DNA of 5,351 bases, taken from NCBI GenBank assembly GCA_009697495.1, contig SHUN01000262.1, positions 1 through 5,351 of the forward strand. Reading direction: 5' to 3'. Below the pieces are notes generated by a model, which worked only from the letters and a program-made list of their open reading frames with translations, did no database searches and was not told the origin of the DNA. The position numbers were made by a program, and so were the translations under genes. The stretch is from Bryobacterales bacterium. GTDB taxonomy: Bacteria > Acidobacteriota > Terriglobia > Bryobacterales > Bryobacteraceae. Position 1 is the first letter of the stretch; the number at the start of each line of letters is the position of its first letter. This document shows positions 4,992-5,351 of this stretch, piece by piece.

Positions 4992-5351
4992 ATGGCGCTA
5001 TCGACAGGCGATCAACTCGGTCATTATGAAGTGCTCTCTCTGGTGGGCACGGGGGGCATGGGCGAGGTGTATCGCGCGCGCGATTTGCAGTTAAAGCGAG
5101 ACGTCGCATTGAAGGTGCTGCCTTCCGTCTTCGCTTCGGACCCGGACCGGCTGGCGCGATTCCAGCGGGAGGCGGAACTGCTGGCTTCGCTGGACCACCC
5201 CAATATCGGTCATATTTATGGCATTGCGCAGGCGGGGCGGGACTGGGCGCTGGTGCTGGCGTTGATCGAAGGGCCGACGCTGGCCGATCACATCGCTAAG
5301 GGGCCTTTGGCGGTTGACGATGTCATCGCTTACGCCAAGCAGATTGTGGCG
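4992..5351 (+). CDS. PknB-like Ser/Thr protein kinase, N-terminal part (cut by window edge)
   Basis: The first 120 codons are present and the frame is open to the right edge. The sequence is the N-lobe of a Hanks-type protein kinase. It has the glycine-rich loop VGTGGMGEVY (18-27), the ATP-binding lysine in VALKVL (Lys41), the helix-C glutamate in RFQREAELLASLDHPN (probably Glu60), and a hinge with ALVLALIEGPTLADHI. The catalytic loop and DFG motif lie beyond the window, so activity and any C-terminal sensor (often a beta-propeller, TPR or membrane segment in acidobacterial homologues) cannot be judged. The ATG at 4992 is preceded by GGAA at an eight-base spacing, and LGHYEV soon after it is the normal start of the domain. 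It lies 22 bases after the NtrC-type regulator on the same strand, so co-transcription is plausible. Confidence 0.92.
   Translation, partial: MALSTGDQLGHYEVLSLVGTGGMGEVYRARDLQLKRDVALKVLPSVFASDPDRLARFQREAELLASLDHPNIGHIYGIAQAGRDWALVLALIEGPTLADHIAKGPLAVDDVIAYAKQIVA

Overview
This is GC-rich bacterial DNA with tightly packed regulatory genes. It probably comes from an acidobacterium, perhaps of the Solibacter/Bryobacter type. The main clue is the partial Ser/Thr kinase at the right edge, whose N-terminus (LGHYEVLSLVGTGGMGEVYR, then VALKVLP and a GPTLADHIA-type hinge) resembles the large PknB-like kinase families of that phylum. This placement comes from family resemblance only, with no database search.

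Layout, left to right. Positions 1-150 look like the end of an insertion sequence: two imperfect 24-bp direct repeats lie beside a TG-type terminus, and a possible transposase start reads out of the left edge. The element abuts, and appears to interrupt, a minus-strand gene for an ECF-like sigma-70 factor (151-517). That gene is lost just before its -35-binding helix-turn-helix. An 88-bp gap (518-605) follows, holding a candidate sigma-54-type -24/-12 element facing the sigma gene. Positions 606-3525 form a three-gene minus-strand operon joined by 4-base start/stop overlaps. In transcription order it encodes a membrane CHASE3 hybrid histidine kinase with two receiver domains, a single-domain response regulator, and a small protein with a phosphoacceptor-histidine (DHp) motif but no ATPase domain. 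A 97-bp divergent promoter region (3526-3622) with dyad symmetries separates this operon from a plus-strand NtrC-type response regulator (REC, AAA+ and Fis-type HTH; 3623-4969). Twenty-two bases later a Ser/Thr protein kinase begins (4992) and runs off the right edge.

How the genes may work together (inference): the CHASE3 kinase senses a periplasmic or membrane signal and autophosphorylates on His243. Phosphate could pass through its own receivers, the free receiver and the DHp-only protein in a multistep relay, with the divergent sigma-54 activator as one possible output. The Ser/Thr kinase downstream of the activator may be co-transcribed with it. The sequence does not show which domain phosphorylates which. 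No tRNA, rRNA, CRISPR array or convincing rho-independent terminator was seen.
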